Below, one piece after another: positions 41,499 through 50,053 of a stretch of 64,000 nt of DNA. Source of the DNA: Catellicoccus marimammalium (GTDB lineage Bacteria; Bacillota; Bacilli; Lactobacillales; Catellicoccaceae); assembly GCF_965139335.1 (NCBI RefSeq), contig NZ_CBCSEL010000001.1; one strand, given 5' to 3'. The position numbers and the translations under genes were made by a program. The first letter of the stretch is position 1; every line of letters starts with the position of its first letter. The notes under the pieces were generated by a model. It was given only the letters and a program-made list of their open reading frames with translations, did no database searches and was not told the DNA's origin.

Positions 41499-44156
41499 TT
41501 AATACAATGAAGCTGCCAATACTTCGCTACCTTTATTTGATCCAATATATAATTTACCATTAGAATAAGCAATTCCTTCAGCTTCACGACGTTGACTATT
41601 TAATTTCGTATTCGCAATCAATTTCGAACCGCCCGTATCTTCTGTTGATGTTGGTAATGTGAAACCAATAAATCCACCATCAGTTACAACATACAATGCA
41701 TTTTTATTCGCAATATAAGTCATACCTTGAATTGGTGTATCAATGCCAATTGGCATACGTAATGAAATTACTTGTCGAGATTTAAATGTACCATCACTTT
41801 GACGTTTTGATTCCCAAACTTCCCAATTAGCTGCTGATGATGTTCCCGGTTTTGTATTTTTGTATTCATTACATTTATATAAAGCATAAAATGTATTCTC
41901 ATCTTTAGCTGCCATATTGAAAAATTGACGATTCGCAATATAGGAACGAGACTTATTTGTTGCAATAATACGTGATGTTGTATATTCACTCACTGTCAAT
42001 GTATTTGGATTCACTTTGTTAAATGAATTAACTCCTGTTAAATCTCTATTATTTTCTCCCTCATTTGTTGTATTAACAAATAAGTTTTTACCATCTGTTG
42101 TTAATGTTTGTCCATGTCCCACAACAATTTCTGGTCCAACAGTAATTCCTGTAGAAATGGAAGCATATTTATTATAATCTTCACGAGATAATGCACGTAA
42201 TTGACGTAAATCGCCCAATTTTCCTACTTTACTTTGGTCATAACATACAATATAGCCTCGATTTTTCATTGGATTTGAAGCTGATTTTTTCTCATCTAGT
42301 TTTTTATATAAAACATATATTTTCTTCCCAATTACGGATAATCCTTGTGGTTGCACTGTCTCCGAATTAGCCATTGACTCTTTATTGTTTGATTCACTTA
42401 AACGATAAGGTGTAAACAAAGCTGTTTTAAAAGTCATGTTCGGTGTACCTTTAGCTGTTGTCCACGTATTTGGAATCGATGATACTCCATATCCATTATC
42501 TCCTTGTGGTGCTGTGCCATAACTAGAACCACCTTTATACCCTGCTAAAGTATAGTTTAAATTAGTCATTTGATTCAAATATGGAATTTTTGGATATCCT
42601 TGGGCTGGTTGTTGAGGGTTTGCATTATATTTTACTTCCATTTCTGATTCACTATCACGGACTACAATATCCACTGTTTTACTTGCTGTTCCAATAGAAT
42701 AGGTAACTTTATGGATTCCTGGTTTTGAAGTATCAATAGATGTTTTGTCTACTTTGACATCACGTGTCGGATTTAAAACAGAGCCATAATTACTTGTTGC
42801 ATAGTTTACTGCGTTTAATGGATTCCATTTAGCAACATAGGTACCATTTTCATTTTTATATGAACGAACTAAACTAATTTTAGTTGGCACATTAATTTGG
42901 TTACGTAATACAAAATCATTATCTACCCAACCTGCATTAGCACCATTGCTAACAATATGATATTGTGTTATCCCTTTTGGATTGATATATTGCTGATTTA
43001 CCTCAATATGTCCTTTTTGGAAAGTTGACATTGTTGTAAGTTTTGATCCGCCATCTGGTTCACTCCATACGCCATAATGATTTTTTTCATGGTTAGCCAT
43101 TTTAGCTGTCGTGTTACTATCATAAATATAACGACGATCTAACCATCCTAAAAAAGTATTCGAACTTGGTTTTGTTCCCTTAAATACTTTCACTCGGTTA
43201 CCAGATTCGTTAAAAGATTCGTCTGTATAACAAACTTTCGTACTATAACCTAATTTTCGATTGGTATAATCATAGTTTGATGTTGGTCCACTATAAAATT
43301 TTAATGTAGCTCCTGTGTTGATATATCCAGTTTTATCACTAATATTTTTATAATCAAAATATTGATTATAAACAGATTTTGAATCAACTAGTTTCGCGCA
43401 ACCACCATCAATATAGCCCCACCATTTTTCTTTACCATTACTATCTGTACGATATAATGAATAATAACGATGTCCGTTTAAATAATAATATCCTTTTGCT
43501 TGGTATACCTGCCCATTTTTAGCAGTTGCATTCGGATTTGCCATTTTTTTAGAAAAATATAAATTATTCCATAATGAGTAATTATTTTTATCAATCACCA
43601 CTTTTTTATTGTAAGATGTATATTTCATATCACGTAAGGATCCACTATACGTATACCCTTTCCATACGCGTTTTCCATTACGATCATATTGCGCCAAAGA
43701 ATAATATTTTTGTCCATTTCCTAAAGTGTAATAACCATCTGTTTCATAGACACGTTCTCTATCTGAAGTTATATTTTTCTTTTTAAAATATAAGTCATTC
43801 CAAATATTTTTACCTTTCAAAGCAATGTATTTCTTTGATGAAGATAAATTTGTTTTTGTTAGTTTTTTAACATTATCAGAATGCATATATCCACAATATT
43901 TTGACCCTTGGTACATACGATAATAACGCTTACCATTAATATTGCGATAACCATCAGCTTGATATACAGTTCCTTGTTTTACGTTACTACTGCTTTTTAA
44001 TGAAGAATCTTTAAAAATTCTTCCGTTTGATGATGATACAGTCATTTTTGATTGATAATTATATAATCCACTGGTTGCTGCATCTGCTTGATTATTTTCT
44101 AAAACTATTGAGGTAAATAATCCTATTGTGACTAATGCTAAATAACCTTTTTTCAC
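41499..44156 (-). CDS. Large secreted protein with SH3/GW-like repeats and C-terminal propeller-like domain
   Basis: An 885-residue protein with GTG start. The signal peptide ends at an AxA site (NQADA, about residue 26). Residues about 35-430 hold five degenerate SH3/GW-like units of 60-75 residues, each ending near a Tyr-rich strand pair such as KRYYRMYQGSKYCGYM or HRYYSLYRTDSNGKEKWWGY. The fifth (YGVWSEPDGGSKL to NGANAGWVDNDFVL) is the clearest GW module. Residues about 460-510 look like a bacterial Ig-like domain (TRDVKVDKTSIDTSKPGIHK). The last 370 residues contain repeated strand patterns (LTTDGKNLFVNTT, EGIAYSNGKLYIGSNKG) like a beta-propeller. No LPXTG or catalytic motif is seen. Wall binding through the repeats is inferred, and the enzymatic or toxic role is unknown. 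It is monocistronic. Confidence 0.75.
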   Translation of the reverse strand: MKKGYLALVTIGLFTSIVLENNQADAATSGLYNYQSKMTVSSSNGRIFKDSSLKSSSNVKQGTVYQADGYRNINGKRYYRMYQGSKYCGYMHSDNVKKLTKTNLSSSKKYIALKGKNIWNDLYFKKKNITSDRERVYETDGYYTLGNGQKYYSLAQYDRNGKRVWKGYTYSGSLRDMKYTSYNKKVVIDKNNYSLWNNLYFSKKMANPNATAKNGQVYQAKGYYYLNGHRYYSLYRTDSNGKEKWWGYIDGGCAKLVDSKSVYNQYFDYKNISDKTGYINTGATLKFYSGPTSNYDYTNRKLGYSTKVCYTDESFNESGNRVKVFKGTKPSSNTFLGWLDRRYIYDSNTTAKMANHEKNHYGVWSEPDGGSKLTTMSTFQKGHIEVNQQYINPKGITQYHIVSNGANAGWVDNDFVLRNQINVPTKISLVRSYKNENGTYVAKWNPLNAVNYATSNYGSVLNPTRDVKVDKTSIDTSKPGIHKVTYSIGTASKTVDIVVRDSESEMEVKYNANPQQPAQGYPKIPYLNQMTNLNYTLAGYKGGSSYGTAPQGDNGYGVSSIPNTWTTAKGTPNMTFKTALFTPYRLSESNNKESMANSETVQPQGLSVIGKKIYVLYKKLDEKKSASNPMKNRGYIVCYDQSKVGKLGDLRQLRALSREDYNKYASISTGITVGPEIVVGHGQTLTTDGKNLFVNTTNEGENNRDLTGVNSFNKVNPNTLTVSEYTTSRIIATNKSRSYIANRQFFNMAAKDENTFYALYKCNEYKNTKPGTSSAANWEVWESKRQSDGTFKSRQVISLRMPIGIDTPIQGMTYIANKNALYVVTDGGFIGFTLPTSTEDTGGSKLIANTKLNSQRREAEGIAYSNGKLYIGSNKGSEVLAASLY

Positions 44157-44223
44157 TCTATCTTTCCCTTTCTTTTAATCATTAAATCATTCAATTAATA
44201 TAAACAATCTATCAGATATACAA

Positions 44224-44266
44224 TAAAAAATCATCACCTTCTATATTTTAATAAAAGATGATGATA
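44224..44266 (-). terminator. Terminator after upp
   Basis: On the minus strand ATCATCATCTT pairs with AAGGTGATGAT (one G-T pair), followed by six T residues. Confidence 0.85.
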
Positions 44267-44276
44267 ATAATTCTAC

Positions 44277-44906
44277 TTATTTTGTACCAAATAGACGGTC
44301 TCCAGCATCTCCTAATCCTGGAACGATGTAACCATCTTCGTTTAATTTTTCATCTAAACTTGCGGTATAAATATCAATATCTGGGTGTGCTTCTTGTAAT
44401 GCTTTAACCCCTTCTGGAGCAGCTACAAGACATACAAATTTGATATTATTACCTCCACGTTTTTTCAATGCATCAATCGCCATAATTGCAGATCCACCTG
44501 TTGCTAACATTGGGTCTACTACGAATAATTGACGTTCATCAATATCTGAAGGTAATTTTACAAAGTATTCTACTGGTTCTAAAGTTTCATGGTCACGATA
44601 TAATCCGATATGACCTACTTTAGCAGCTGGAATTAAAGATAAAATTCCATCCACCATACCTAATCCTGCACGCAAGATTGGAATAATTGCGACCTTTTTC
44701 CCAGATAATGTTTTTTGTGTTGTTTTAACAATTGGTGTTTCCACAACATAATCTTCTAGTGGCATATCACGAGAGACTTCATATGCCATTAACATCGCGA
44801 TTTCATCAACGACTTCACGAAATTCCTTCGTTCCACAATTTTTATCACGAATAATACTTAGTTTGTGTTGAATCAATGGATGATCAATCACTTGGAAAAT
44901 TCCCAT
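44277..44906 (-). CDS. upp: Uracil phosphoribosyltransferase
   Basis: A 209-residue UPRT of standard length. The PRPP-binding motif is VVDPMLATGGSAIMAIDAL, and the C-terminal uracil site is YIVPGLGDAGDRLFGT. It salvages uracil to UMP. A TATAGT-like -10 lies about 35 bases before its start, so it may have its own promoter after tsaC. No attenuator was recognised. Confidence 0.97.
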   Translation of the reverse strand: MGIFQVIDHPLIQHKLSIIRDKNCGTKEFREVVDEIAMLMAYEVSRDMPLEDYVVETPIVKTTQKTLSGKKVAIIPILRAGLGMVDGILSLIPAAKVGHIGLYRDHETLEPVEYFVKLPSDIDERQLFVVDPMLATGGSAIMAIDALKKRGGNNIKFVCLVAAPEGVKALQEAHPDIDIYTASLDEKLNEDGYIVPGLGDAGDRLFGTK

Positions 44907-44964
44907 GCCTAATCCCTCACTTTATCTTTACTGATACTATACTATCATGAAAACGGTTTTTGAG

Positions 44965-45975
44965 CTAGGCTAAGAATTGATTTCCTCCTGCTGCTTTTTC
45001 TAGTCGATTCATATACGCACGCTGAATTCCTGCACTCTCTTCTTCAATCGGAAAGGCTTCCGCTAAAATGGTTTCTACTCCCCATTCATCACAAGTACGT
45101 AAACCTGCAAATAAACGTTGTGCGGCTTCTTGTAATGTATTTCCTAGAGAAAATGCTTTTTCATTTGGAAACTGAGCAATAACATCATCAGAAGCTAATA
45201 GGGCAACCTTTTCTTTTCCATAATGTTTTATTGCTTGAGCGAAATCTTTCTTTTCTACCATCACTACGGGAGTTGTTGGAGAATAATGACGATATTTCAT
45301 CCCTGGCGCTTTAGGAATCCCTTTTTCACCTAAAATAGTTTGGTCATAGACAACAGGAACATCAACGACTTGTTGTAATTCCTCTACACCAATTTTTCCT
45401 GGACGTAAAATAACAATTTCTTCTTCATTAGATAAATCAATGACGGTAGATTCTACTCCTACTTGGCACTCTCCACCATCTAAAATCCCTGTCACTTTTC
45501 CTGCTAAGTCATGATAAACATGATCAAAAGTTGTTGGACTTGGTTTTCCTGATGTGTTGGCAGAAGGACCTACTAAAGGGCCAGTTTTTTCTAATAATTG
45601 CAAAGTCAACGCTTTATCTGGCATACGAAAAGCGCAAGTATCTAATCCGCCGGTTACCGTTTTTGAGAGACGCTGATTTTTTAAAGGTAAAATAATGGTC
45701 AATGGACCTGGCCAAAAGGTATCCATCAATGTTTTTGTCACTAAAGAAAAATCATCCGTATAAGAAAGAATATCTTCTGGTTTAGCAATATGGACAATTA
45801 ATGGATTATCACTAGGACGACCTTTCGCTAAATAAACTTTTTTTACTGCCGCTTCATTTTCTGCACAAGCTCCAAGACCATATACCGTCTCTGTCGGAAA
45901 AGCAACGACTTCTCCATTTTTTAATTGTTCTGCTGCTTGATCTATGCTTTCTTTTGTATATCGTTTTGTTTCCAT
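44965..45975 (-). CDS. ywlC: Threonylcarbamoyl-AMP synthase (Sua5/YwlC type)
   Basis: A 336-residue Sua5-type protein. The N-terminal YrdC domain has VVAFPTETVYGLG, KGRPSDNPLIVHI and SANTSGKPSPT. A C-terminal Sua5 domain follows a linker around MKYRHYSPTTPV. It makes threonylcarbamoyl-AMP for the t6A37 modification of ANN-decoding tRNAs. ATG 45975 has GAGGGG 8 nt upstream. ATG 45981 two codons earlier overlaps the prmC stop and has almost no spacing. Confidence 0.94.
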   Translation of the reverse strand: METKRYTKESIDQAAEQLKNGEVVAFPTETVYGLGACAENEAAVKKVYLAKGRPSDNPLIVHIAKPEDILSYTDDFSLVTKTLMDTFWPGPLTIILPLKNQRLSKTVTGGLDTCAFRMPDKALTLQLLEKTGPLVGPSANTSGKPSPTTFDHVYHDLAGKVTGILDGGECQVGVESTVIDLSNEEEIVILRPGKIGVEELQQVVDVPVVYDQTILGEKGIPKAPGMKYRHYSPTTPVVMVEKKDFAQAIKHYGKEKVALLASDDVIAQFPNEKAFSLGNTLQEAAQRLFAGLRTCDEWGVETILAEAFPIEEESAGIQRAYMNRLEKAAGGNQFLA

Positions 45976-45977
45976 CT

Positions 45978-46832
45978 TCATTTCCCCTCTACAATCAATA
46001 AGCGATCATTGCCACTCCAATCTTTTAACACTTCCACTTGATGTTTAGGAAATGCATTTTGGAATAGTGTTTTCACTTTCTGTCCTTGTTGGTAACCAAT
46101 TTCTAAATAGGCTCGCCCATTTTCTGCTAAATAGTTTGGTAATTCTTGAGCAATTTTTTCATAAATCGCATAACCTTGATGATGAGCATATAACGCCAAT
46201 TCTGGTTCAAAACGTTTTACCCCTTCATTCATCACTTCTTTTTCTTCTACTCCAATATAAGGTGGATTAGAAACAAAAAGATTAATCGGAGCGCCATGAT
46301 AATTAGAAAATACATCACTACAAACACATTCTACCTTTGCTTCTAGTCGTTCTGCATTTTCTTTTGTAATGGCTAATGCCTCTTTAGAAATATCTAGTTC
46401 TTGAACGATAAACGAAGGTCGTTCTTTTTTCAAAGTAATACCAATACAGCCACTGCCACATCCTAAATCAACGACTTGTTGCTTCTGATTAGGTTCTCTT
46501 TGTAAGATTTGTTCAACTATCCATTCGGTTTCCCAACGTGGAATTAACACAGATTCATTGACTAAAAATTCACGTCCATAAAAAGATTGATACCCTAAAA
46601 TATAACCGACTGGATAATAATCTTGAACCTTTTGTAGTGCTTCTTTTAGCCATTCTTGCTCCTCTTTGGGCATCACTTTCGTTTCATTTTGCCATAATTC
46701 TTGAGCGGACCAATGATGATATCCTTGAATTAACGCAATTGGAGCATCACAATCTAACTCTGGGTCTTTTTGTTCTTCTAAAAAAAGGACTGCTTGAGTA
46801 AGCACGTCCTTGTAAGTAAGATTAGATTTCAT
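45978..46832 (-). CDS. prmC: Release factor glutamine N5-methyltransferase
   Basis: A 284-residue HemK/PrmC. The SAM-binding motif is VVDLGCGSGCIGITL and the catalytic motif is FVSNPPYIG. It methylates the Gln of the GGQ motif in RF1 and RF2. It overlaps prfA by 11 bases, matching the conserved prfA-prmC pair. Confidence 0.97.
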   Translation of the reverse strand: MKSNLTYKDVLTQAVLFLEEQKDPELDCDAPIALIQGYHHWSAQELWQNETKVMPKEEQEWLKEALQKVQDYYPVGYILGYQSFYGREFLVNESVLIPRWETEWIVEQILQREPNQKQQVVDLGCGSGCIGITLKKERPSFIVQELDISKEALAITKENAERLEAKVECVCSDVFSNYHGAPINLFVSNPPYIGVEEKEVMNEGVKRFEPELALYAHHQGYAIYEKIAQELPNYLAENGRAYLEIGYQQGQKVKTLFQNAFPKHQVEVLKDWSGNDRLLIVEGK

Positions 46833-47901
46833 TATTTTGCATCTCTTCTAATTTTTTCGTTTGGTCATAGATGACTAAAGCATCAATAATTTCATCTAAT
46901 TTTCCAGATAAAATTTGGTCTAATTTTTGTAAAGTCAAACCAATACGGTGATCAGTCACACGATTTTGTGGGAAGTTATAAGTACGAATACGTTCTGAAC
47001 GATCCCCTGTTCCGACCGCTAATTTACGGTTGGCATCATATTCGCTTTGTGCTTCTGATTGTAATTTATCATAAACACGTGCACGCAATACTTTCATCGC
47101 TTTTTCACGGTTTTTAATTTGGCTACGTTCATCTTGCATTGCCACGACGATTCCTGTTGGCAAGTGAGTTAAACGAACCGCAGAAGCTGTTTTGTTGACG
47201 TGTTGTCCACCAGCTCCAGAAGCGTGATAAATATCTACACGAATGTCTTTTTCATCTAAATCTAATTCCACTTCTTCTGCTTCTGGCATAACCGCAACTG
47301 TCGCTGTAGAAGTGTGGACACGACCTTGAGATTCTGTCACTGGAACACGTTGTACACGGTGAGCTCCGTTTTCATATTTTAATTTAGAATATACATTATC
47401 TCCTGTAATCATCATGATTACTTCTTTGTAACCACCAATTCCAGTGACGCTTGCTTCTAAAGTTTCTACTTTCCAGCCTTGAGATTCTGCATAACGAGTA
47501 TACATATTGTATAAGTCTCCAGCAAATAAGGCTGCTTCGTCTCCTCCTGCAGCTCCACGGATTTCCATGATAATGTTTTTATCATCATTTGGATCTTTTG
47601 GTAAAAGTAAAATTTTAATTTTTTCTTCTAATTCTACTTTTTCTTTTTTCAATTCAGAAAGTTCTTCTTTTGCCATTTCTAAAATGTCGCTATCACTTTC
47701 TTCTTTTAAGATTTCTTCATCTTCGACAATTCCTGCGACTACTTTTTTATATTGGCGGTAGCATTCTACAGTTTCACGAGTAGAAGCTTCCTCTTTTGAT
47801 AACGCCATAAAACGTTTTGTATCTGCAATTACATCTGGGTCACTTAATAATTCCCCTAATTCTTCATAACGATCTTCTAACGCTTGTAATTGATCAAACA
47901 T
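46822..47901 (-). CDS. prfA: Peptide chain release factor 1
   Basis: A 359-residue RF1. The GGQ motif is in HASGAGGQHVNKTASAVRL. The codon-recognition region is in the central domain, and the C-terminus matches RF1 rather than RF2. It terminates translation at UAA and UAG. It starts 11 bases after tdk and is followed by its methylase. Confidence 0.98.
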   Translation of the reverse strand: MFDQLQALEDRYEELGELLSDPDVIADTKRFMALSKEEASTRETVECYRQYKKVVAGIVEDEEILKEESDSDILEMAKEELSELKKEKVELEEKIKILLLPKDPNDDKNIIMEIRGAAGGDEAALFAGDLYNMYTRYAESQGWKVETLEASVTGIGGYKEVIMMITGDNVYSKLKYENGAHRVQRVPVTESQGRVHTSTATVAVMPEAEEVELDLDEKDIRVDIYHASGAGGQHVNKTASAVRLTHLPTGIVVAMQDERSQIKNREKAMKVLRARVYDKLQSEAQSEYDANRKLAVGTGDRSERIRTYNFPQNRVTDHRIGLTLQKLDQILSGKLDEIIDALVIYDQTKKLEEMQNNEI

Positions 47902-47912
47902 GCAATTTCTCC

Positions 47913-48512
47913 TTATTTATCTTCTTTCTTTTCAATCGGTTTTGGATGATGATAATGTTTGCGACAAACTGGATAGTACGCTTCATTGCCTCCAATTTGA
48001 ATTTGTTCACCATCATAAACCGGCTTACCATCAATATAGTGTAAATTCATTGTTGCTTTGTGCTCGCAAAACCAACAAATCGTTTTAATTTCTTCAATCT
48101 TATCCGCTTGTAATAGTAAATGTTTCGTTCCTTCAAACATTTCATTGCGGAAATCATTTTTTAATCCAAAGGCCATCACAGGAATCTCTAATTCATCAAC
48201 GATTTGCGCCAATTGATAGACATGTTTTTTTTCTAAAAATTGTGCTTCATCGACAAGTACACAATGGATGGTTCCTTGTTCTTCTTGAATTCTTTTGACA
48301 TCAGCAAAGACATCTGTGTCCTCTCCAATGATTTTTGCTTTTCGTTCTAATCCAATACGGCTTGCAATCATTCCTTGGCCAGCTCTTGTATCTAATGCAC
48401 TTGTAAATAAAAGAACCTTTTTATCTTGCTCTTCGTAATTGTGGGCCACCTTCAAAATTTCAATGGTTTTCCCACTATTCATTGCGCCATATTTAAAATA
48501 AAATTGTGCCAA
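47913..48512 (-). CDS. tdk: Thymidine kinase
   Basis: A 199-residue type II thymidine kinase. P-loop GAMNSGKTIEIL is near residue 9, the lid Asp-Glu motif is LVDEAQFL, and zinc-ligand Cys/His occur in CWFCEHK and CRKHYHH. It phosphorylates thymidine to dTMP. The start codon is TTG with GGGGAG 6 nt upstream. It heads tdk-prfA-prmC-ywlC, an order common in Firmicutes. Confidence 0.96.
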   Translation of the reverse strand: MAQFYFKYGAMNSGKTIEILKVAHNYEEQDKKVLLFTSALDTRAGQGMIASRIGLERKAKIIGEDTDVFADVKRIQEEQGTIHCVLVDEAQFLEKKHVYQLAQIVDELEIPVMAFGLKNDFRNEMFEGTKHLLLQADKIEEIKTICWFCEHKATMNLHYIDGKPVYDGEQIQIGGNEAYYPVCRKHYHHPKPIEKKEDK

Positions 48513-48595
48513 AAGAATCTCCCCTTTTATCTTTGTTACTTTGATATTTTACTACATTTTTCCCTCTCACTCAATGAAACTTTTTTTGCTCAAAA

Positions 48596-48626
48596 AGAAA
48601 AAGAAGAGGAAATCCCTCTTCTTTTC
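48596..48626 (-). terminator. Terminator after the antiporter gene
   Basis: On the minus strand AAAGAAGAGG pairs with CCTCTTCTTT around GATTT, followed by a T-rich tract. Confidence 0.85.
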
Positions 48627-48630
48627 TTTG

Positions 48631-49806
48631 TTATCCTTCTATTAATTCTTCTTTTTCTTTGGCCAGTGCACCTTTGATTAAGAATGGTGAAATTAAGGTT
48701 GTTAAAATAATCGCCATAATAATTTCAGAATACATATTATCACTAATTAAATGATAGCGAACGCCCATTTGGACAATGATTAATGCCATTTCTCCACGGG
48801 ACACCATCCCTGCTCCCACAACAAAACTTTGACGAGAAGTTAAATGAGAGAATCGTCCACCAATGTAACCACCAATCAGTTTTGAAAGCACTCCTAATAC
48901 CGTTAAGATTAAGATGAAAGGTAAGTTTTTGATGAATCCATCAAAACGAACATTTAATCCAATCGAAACAAAAAAGATTGGAATAAATAAAGAGTACCCG
49001 ATAACGTCGATTTTTTCTTGGACTACTTTTTGGTGTTCGGTTAAAGAAATCATTAATCCGACAAAGAACGCACCAATAACATCGCTCATTCCTAATTCTT
49101 CAGATAATAGTGCAAAAGCAAAACATAGTGCTAAAGAAAATGCAGTTACTGCTTCTGTCGCATATAAGCGTTTTGCAATACGTAATAATGGTAATAATAA
49201 ATATTTTGCAAATAAGAAAGCTACTAAGAAGAATAGTAATTTTCCACCAATCATATCCCATAAGAAAGCTAGATTAAAAGAAAAGCTACCTTTTTGATCT
49301 AAAATCGTGGTAAAAATACTTACAATCATTACCACCATAATGTCATCTACAACCGCAGAACCAAGAATAATCGAGCCATCTTTTGAATCCAAATGATTGT
49401 ACTCACGTAACACTTGAACCGAAATACTTACAGAAGTTGCCGCAAACACGATTCCTAAAAAGACCGCTTCCATCGTTGGCATATGGAAGACATTTCCCAC
49501 AATGAAAAATAAGATCATTGGTAAAATAACTCCCAAACAAGCAATGACCACCGAAGGCTTCATATATTTTCGTAAAAGATGGAAATCACTCTCTAATCCT
49601 GCTAAGAACATTAAAAAGATTACTCCAATTTGAGAAAAAATTTCCATGGTTTGCGAAGGATGGACGAGATTTAACATCGCAGGTCCCAATAAAATCCCTA
49701 CTAACAATTCACCAATAACCGATGGAATATTAATCAATTGGCACAGATGAGCTGCTAGCTTTGTCCCTAATAAAATGACAATAAAAGCTAATAAAATTTC
49801 TATCAT
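48631..49806 (-). CDS. Monovalent cation:proton antiporter, CPA2 family
   Basis: A 391-residue membrane protein with about 12 helices. The CPA2 pattern is clear: SVIGELLVGILLGP, FLAGLESDFHLL, LGSAVVDDIMVV (the paired Asp site) and GMVSRGEMALIIVQ. It lacks a C-terminal RCK/TrkA domain, so it resembles NapA/GerN-type Na+(K+)/H+ antiporters rather than full-length Kef channels. The ion is not certain. AAGGA precedes ATG 49806. It is preceded by a structured leader of about 100 bases. Confidence 0.9.
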   Translation of the reverse strand: MIEILLAFIVILLGTKLAAHLCQLINIPSVIGELLVGILLGPAMLNLVHPSQTMEIFSQIGVIFLMFLAGLESDFHLLRKYMKPSVVIACLGVILPMILFFIVGNVFHMPTMEAVFLGIVFAATSVSISVQVLREYNHLDSKDGSIILGSAVVDDIMVVMIVSIFTTILDQKGSFSFNLAFLWDMIGGKLLFFLVAFLFAKYLLLPLLRIAKRLYATEAVTAFSLALCFAFALLSEELGMSDVIGAFFVGLMISLTEHQKVVQEKIDVIGYSLFIPIFFVSIGLNVRFDGFIKNLPFILILTVLGVLSKLIGGYIGGRFSHLTSRQSFVVGAGMVSRGEMALIIVQMGVRYHLISDNMYSEIIMAIILTTLISPFLIKGALAKEKEELIEG

Positions 49807-49834
49807 ATTCTTTTCCTTTCTTCACATAACAAAA

Positions 49835-49940
49835 GACGCCGTTCCAATGTTTTTCCCGCCCCTGAAAAACAAACCTTGAAACTAGCGTCCAACCGTTACT
49901 TATTCTCTTTTATTTTACAAAAAATTAATCTTTACTTCAA
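49835..49940 (-). promoter_or_regulatory. Antiporter promoter and long structured leader (possible riboswitch)
   Basis: On the minus strand TTGAAG (49940-49935), 17 bp and TAAAAT (49917-49912) form a promoter. The leader folds on paper into one long hairpin: GACGC/GCGTC (49889-49885 with 49839-49835), then GTTTCAA/TTGGAAC with one G-U pair, then GTTTTTC/GAAAAAC around AGGGGCGG. About 19 bp pair in total. A TTTTGTT tract follows, a poor terminator run. RNA regulation of the transporter is inferred. I cannot assign a known riboswitch class. Confidence 0.6.
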
Positions 49941-49996
49941 TCCTTAGCTAAATTCTTTTCTTTCTGTTGGATTTTATCATCAAAAAAATAAAAATG

Positions 49997-50005
49997 TGAT
50001 ATGAT
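49997..50005 (+). promoter_or_regulatory. Extended -10 promoter of murT-gatD
   Basis: TG-A-TATGAT lies about 50 bases before the murT start. No good -35 is seen. Confidence 0.45.
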
Positions 50006-50053
50006 GAGAAAGAATGGAATTTAACCGAAAGAAAAGAATAAAGGAGAAAGTAA

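Noticed and set aside
41499..44156. The secreted repeat gene as a recent horizontal insertion
   Set aside because: It is AT-rich like its surroundings, and there is no transposase, integrase or repeat at its borders. Codon use could not be measured here, so this stays open only weakly.
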